From contig NZ_CP100756.1 in the NCBI RefSeq assembly GCF_024266705.1, forward strand, positions 62,001-126,000: a stretch of DNA of 64,000 bases, given 5' to 3'. This document shows, in pieces, positions 61,002 through 64,000 of this stretch. Below the pieces are notes generated by a model. The model was not told the origin of the DNA, made no database searches, and saw only the letters and a program-made list of their open reading frames with translations. The stretch comes from Natrinema gelatinilyticum (lineage in GTDB: Archaea; Halobacteriota; Halobacteria; Halobacteriales; Natrialbaceae). The stretch's first letter is position 1; the number at the start of each line of letters is the position of its first letter. The position numbers and the translations under genes are program-made.

Positions 61002-61862
61002 TCACACGAGGTCGCCGATCGGGTCGAACCGGACGGCGGCCACGAGCACGGCGAGGAAAACGTACGAGCCACGGATGAGCAACATGGTCGCGAGTTCGGG
61101 GTCGGCTCGCCGCGCGACGAGCGCGACGACGGCGAACGCGAGCGCCGCGAGCATTGCTGTCACGGGAAAGATACGAGCGACAGCGAACCCGACGACGGCG
61201 ACCAACGCGAGGGTCATGAGGCCGTACGCGACGGTGTACGCCCGGTCGGGGCCGACTACCACCGCGACGGTCCGTTTCTCGATCGAGCGATCGTACGCGT
61301 AATCCTGGGCGTCATCGATCACTTTGACCCCGGAGAGGAGGGTCAGAAAGATCAGAGCGAACGCGAGTGGAACGACGGTGAGCGTCGACGCCTGCACGTA
61401 GAACCCCCCGACGACGGCGAGTGCGATCCCGAGCGGGTAGCCGGTCGTCGCAGTTACGGGATTCGTATCGAGTTGTGGGGCGTGATGGTACGCGATCAGC
61501 CACGTCGGAACGACCAGCACGACTGCGGTCGCATCGACGAGGACGCCCAGGGCGATACAGCACAGTACAAACGTCACGGTCGACAGTCCGAGCGCGACGT
61601 GACATCCCGCCGCAGTCAGCGGGTGATCGTCGTCCTCGTCTCGGACGTGGAAATCGACGTAGCCGTCCTTGACATGGGCTGTATAAACAGCCGCGAACAT
61701 TGCGAAGACGTGAACCGCCGCGAGTACCGGATCAACAGTTCCGGCGAGGACCGCGCCGAATAGCGAGGCGGCCAACGGCGGCGTCATGAAGACGGGATGT
61801 ACCTGTGACCAGAACGCTCGAGCCGTTCCACCGATTCCGGTCCCATCCCTCACGAGTGCCAT
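61002..61862 (-). CDS. UbiA-family prenyltransferase
   Basis: A multi-pass membrane enzyme that attaches a prenyl chain to an aromatic or other acceptor. The two Asp-rich, Mg-diphosphate-binding motifs are DGYVDFHVRDEDDDHP and DDAQDYAYDRSIEKR. About eight hydrophobic helices are visible (for example LSTVTFVLCCIALGVLV, PLAFALIFLTLLSGVKV). The start is the ATG at 61862 (MALVRDGTGIGGTARAF). The open frame 48 codons further up is basic and covers the divergent promoter region. The acceptor could be a quinone precursor or a geranylgeranyl lipid; the sequence does not decide. Confidence 0.88.
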   Translation of the reverse strand: MALVRDGTGIGGTARAFWSQVHPVFMTPPLAASLFGAVLAGTVDPVLAAVHVFAMFAAVYTAHVKDGYVDFHVRDEDDDHPLTAAGCHVALGLSTVTFVLCCIALGVLVDATAVVLVVPTWLIAYHHAPQLDTNPVTATTGYPLGIALAVVGGFYVQASTLTVVPLAFALIFLTLLSGVKVIDDAQDYAYDRSIEKRTVAVVVGPDRAYTVAYGLMTLALVAVVGFAVARIFPVTAMLAALAFAVVALVARRADPELATMLLIRGSYVFLAVLVAAVRFDPIGDLV

Positions 61863-61971
61863 ACGGGAGCGACAACGAACTGATGTATAATACCCAGGTC
61901 GGATCCACAGACGCTGGAACCGGAGTGCCGAAACACACAGCTTGATGTGAAATGCCGTGTGACGTGGGGGC

Positions 61972-63660
61972 ATGTCTGAACGGTACACCGGCGCGGATCT
62001 CTTCACCGATGCGCTCGAATCCTACGGCGTCGACTACATTTTCGGGAATCCGGGGACGACGGAATTGCCAATTATGGACGCGATCGGCCGGAGCGACCTC
62101 GAGTACAGGCTCGCGCTCCACGAGGACATCGCGGTCGGAATGGCCTCGGGTTACGCCCAGCGACGGCGGTACCACGCCCACCACGACGACTCGATCACCC
62201 CGGTCGGTGTGGCGAACCTCCATATCGCCCCCGGGCTGGCGCACGGACTCGGGAACCTGTATGCGGCCAAGAAGACCGGCGCACCACTGGTCGTGACGGC
62301 GGGGAACCACAGTACGGACTTTCGCCACGAGGAGCCGATCCTGTCCGGTCGACTTGCCGACATGGCCCGGGAGTACTGTAAGTGGTCGGACGAGGTGCTC
62401 GACGTCTCGGCCCTGCCGACGATGCTCCGTCGGGCGTTCCGCGTCGCATTGACGCCGCCGACTGGCCCGGTCTTCCTCGCCCTGCCGCTCGACGTGACGA
62501 TGGCAGAAACCGACGCCGAACCCGAACGGCTCGGCGCGATCCCAAACGCCGGCCGCGGCGATCCTGCACAGCTCGAGCGCGCCGCAGACCTACTCGCCGA
62601 GGCCGAGAATCCGGTGATGGTCGTCGGTGACCACGTCGCTCGCTCGGGCGTTGACGCCGTCACCGCAGCGGTCGCCCTCGCGGAGGCGACGGGCGCTCGC
62701 GTCCACGGCGAGATCCTCTCCTCGGAGGTGAATTTCCCGACCGGTCACGAGCAGTGGGTTTCCTATCTTCCGACCAGCGAATCGCTCGCGGCAGCGCTGA
62801 TGGACACCGACACGCTCTTTTTTGCCGGCTGTTCGACGAACACCACGCTAACGCGCCACGAGGAGGAACTGGTCGGATCCGACACGACCTGTATCCACGT
62901 GAGCGACGACGCCTGGCAGAGCGGCAAGAATCAGTCCGCGGACGCGGCCGTGATCGGAGATCCCGGACTCGTCCTCCGGGATCTCGCCGAACGCGTCCAG
63001 AAGCGCCTCTCGGACGACGTCGTGTCGAATCGACTCGAGGATGTCGCTGCGACGAAGGAGATGGTCGAGGCGAAGATGGCCGACTACTGGGAGGGAAACG
63101 GGGACGAACCGGGCACATCGAAAGCCCAGTTGGTCGACGCGATGGAGCGCGTCGCGGGTGAGGCGGCAATCGTTGACGAGGGAGTCACCTCGAAATATGC
63201 CATGCTCACCCGGTGGGAGTTCGGTCCGGAGCAGTACATCTCGAACAAGGGTGGTGGCCTCGGCTACGGGCTTCCGGCCTCGGTCGGTGCCGCCATCGCC
63301 GAAGGCCAGCGAGACGAACCTCGGGACGTGATCGGGTTCATCGGCGACGGGTCGTACCAGTACTACCCACACTCGATCTACAGCGCCGCCCGCTACGACG
63401 TGGACCTGACGGTCGTCATCTCGGACAACCGTAACTACCGAATTCTGAAGGACAACACGCTCAAGCTCCTGGGCGGCGAGGAAGCCGACTACGACTTCGT
63501 CGGCATGGACTTCGATCCGACGGTCGACCTCGTGAAAAACGCCGAGAGCCACGGTTCGCGCGCCCAGCTCGTCGAATCGCCCGACGAAATCGAAAGCGCA
63601 CTCGAGGACGCACTCGCTCGCGACGGCCCCGACGTGCTCGACGTGCTGGTCCACGACTGA
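61972..63660 (+). CDS. Thiamine-diphosphate-dependent enzyme (acetolactate synthase / benzoylformate decarboxylase-like)
   Basis: A ThDP enzyme of the pyruvate-oxidase/decarboxylase family. The N-terminal Pyr domain holds YIFGNPGTTELPIMD and the catalytic-type glutamate in LALHEDIAVGMASGYA. The central domain includes NPVMVVGDHVARSG. The C-terminal PP domain carries the Mg/ThDP motif GDGSYQYYPHSIYSA ... DNRNY. Length 562. The HHDD segment after the glutamate is unusual. The true reaction (decarboxylase, ligase or synthase) is undetermined. It is divergent from the prenyltransferase gene, with 109 bp of shared promoter. Confidence 0.88.
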   Translation: MSERYTGADLFTDALESYGVDYIFGNPGTTELPIMDAIGRSDLEYRLALHEDIAVGMASGYAQRRRYHAHHDDSITPVGVANLHIAPGLAHGLGNLYAAKKTGAPLVVTAGNHSTDFRHEEPILSGRLADMAREYCKWSDEVLDVSALPTMLRRAFRVALTPPTGPVFLALPLDVTMAETDAEPERLGAIPNAGRGDPAQLERAADLLAEAENPVMVVGDHVARSGVDAVTAAVALAEATGARVHGEILSSEVNFPTGHEQWVSYLPTSESLAAALMDTDTLFFAGCSTNTTLTRHEEELVGSDTTCIHVSDDAWQSGKNQSADAAVIGDPGLVLRDLAERVQKRLSDDVVSNRLEDVAATKEMVEAKMADYWEGNGDEPGTSKAQLVDAMERVAGEAAIVDEGVTSKYAMLTRWEFGPEQYISNKGGGLGYGLPASVGAAIAEGQRDEPRDVIGFIGDGSYQYYPHSIYSAARYDVDLTVVISDNRNYRILKDNTLKLLGGEEADYDFVGMDFDPTVDLVKNAESHGSRAQLVESPDEIESALEDALARDGPDVLDVLVHD

Positions 63661-63830
63661 TACGGTCTGCTGTACCGATGTACCGGTGGACCCGCAGGAC
63701 GGTTGCGGTTGCACCGGCAGTGACGTACAGTAGTCCGTATGACGCGTTCGGACCGTTCGTGAAGATGTACCGACCAATCGTTGGCCGGTAAACACTTGCG
63801 TCTCGTTCGTGCAGACATACCCGTTTACGG

Positions 63831-64000
63831 ATGATCCAGGTGATCAACCCGTACAGTATCGTTCTGTTACTCTCGCTCGTCGTCGCAGTCGGTACCACCG
63901 TCGCGGCGTGGCAGATGCGTCCTGCCGCCGGTTCGCCTCCGCTTACGGCGCTCATGGCCAGCGTCGCGTGCTGGCTCTGCGCTCACATCTTCGAGATTGC
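63831..64000 (+). CDS. Start of a sensor protein with N-terminal 7TM histidine-kinase region, cut by window edge
   Basis: An open frame runs from the ATG at 63831 to the window end. It reads MIQVINPYSIVLLLSLVVAV, then AWQMRPAAGSPPLTALM and SVACWLCAHIFEI, that is, two hydrophobic helices with the spacing of the 7TM region of haloarchaeal sensor histidine kinases. The family call rests on the first 56 residues only. It is preceded by about 170 bases without a gene. Confidence 0.65.
   Translation, partial: MIQVINPYSIVLLLSLVVAVGTTVAAWQMRPAAGSPPLTALMASVACWLCAHIFEI

Overview
The window is chromosomal DNA of a halophilic archaeon (class Halobacteria), most likely a member of the Natrialbaceae-type saccharolytic haloarchaea; the family level is inference. 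The evidence is the strongly acidic proteome (runs of D and E), high GC with a preference for C/G third positions, twin-arginine secretion signals, archaeal information-processing genes (Spt5, SecE/Sec61-gamma, TFS, MBF1), near-leaderless genes with a TATA-like box about 25-30 nt before the start codon, and halophile-specific insertion sequences.

Layout. 1-2.6 kb: the 3' part of PEP carboxylase and a tRNA-Ser(CGA). 2.9-8.6 kb: an isolated ferredoxin-type iron-sulfur subunit, a Tat-secreted beta-helix protein, an isopropylmalate/citramalate synthase with a palindrome at its promoter, and a DUF192 protein. 8.8-11.2 kb: a membrane chemotaxis transducer. 11.4-20 kb: an HNH-like protein, an SDR, endonuclease V, an AN1-finger rhomboid protease, a DUF5788/PolX/Mut7-C run, an enolase-superfamily pseudogene and a PHP-domain protein. 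20.7-22.8 kb: a one-base-overlapping secE-spt5 operon (secE is only 59 codons) and an HtrA-like protease. 22.9-33.6 kb: a carbohydrate island with KDPG aldolase, a TrmB regulator, a GH15 glucoamylase-type enzyme, a complete maltose-type ABC importer and a gluconate-dehydratase-like enzyme. 34-44.6 kb: housekeeping genes (MBF1, DinB, TFS, beta-RFAP synthase, IlvD, FAD synthase, a JAMM peptidase, a RecJ-like DHH protein) with two decayed genes among them. 44.9-48.7 kb: a 1274-residue GH97 enzyme with a carbohydrate-binding domain inserted in it.

49.3-53.6 kb is an insertion-sequence hot spot. An IS1341-type tnpB is split by a 1,388-bp ISH3-family element with 16-bp terminal repeats and a 5-bp target duplication. 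An IS110 element lies just upstream of the tnpB, and a second, solo copy of the tnpB 3'-end hairpin stands beyond that. 53.7-64 kb returns to chromosomal genes: MutY, two regulators, a HExxH membrane protein, an acetyltransferase, the YchF-type GTPase, a UbiA prenyltransferase divergent from a ThDP enzyme, and the start of a 7TM-type sensor protein.

How they work together. GH15, GH97, the ABC importer, the GnaD-like dehydratase and KDPG aldolase fit extracellular or oligosaccharide glucan breakdown, import, and the semi-phosphorylative Entner-Doudoroff route, with TrmB as the likely regulator. At least six decayed genes, the nested transposons and the solo transposon end mark the 17.9-18.7, 31.7-32.3, 34.7-35.1, 38.6-39.2 and 49-58 kb stretches as accessory or eroding DNA. 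The element with most potential for undescribed biology is the 49.3-53.6 kb cluster, which holds three RNA-guided or RNA-associated transposon types or parts side by side: a TnpB, an orphan omega-RNA-like end, and an IS110 with a structured leader.
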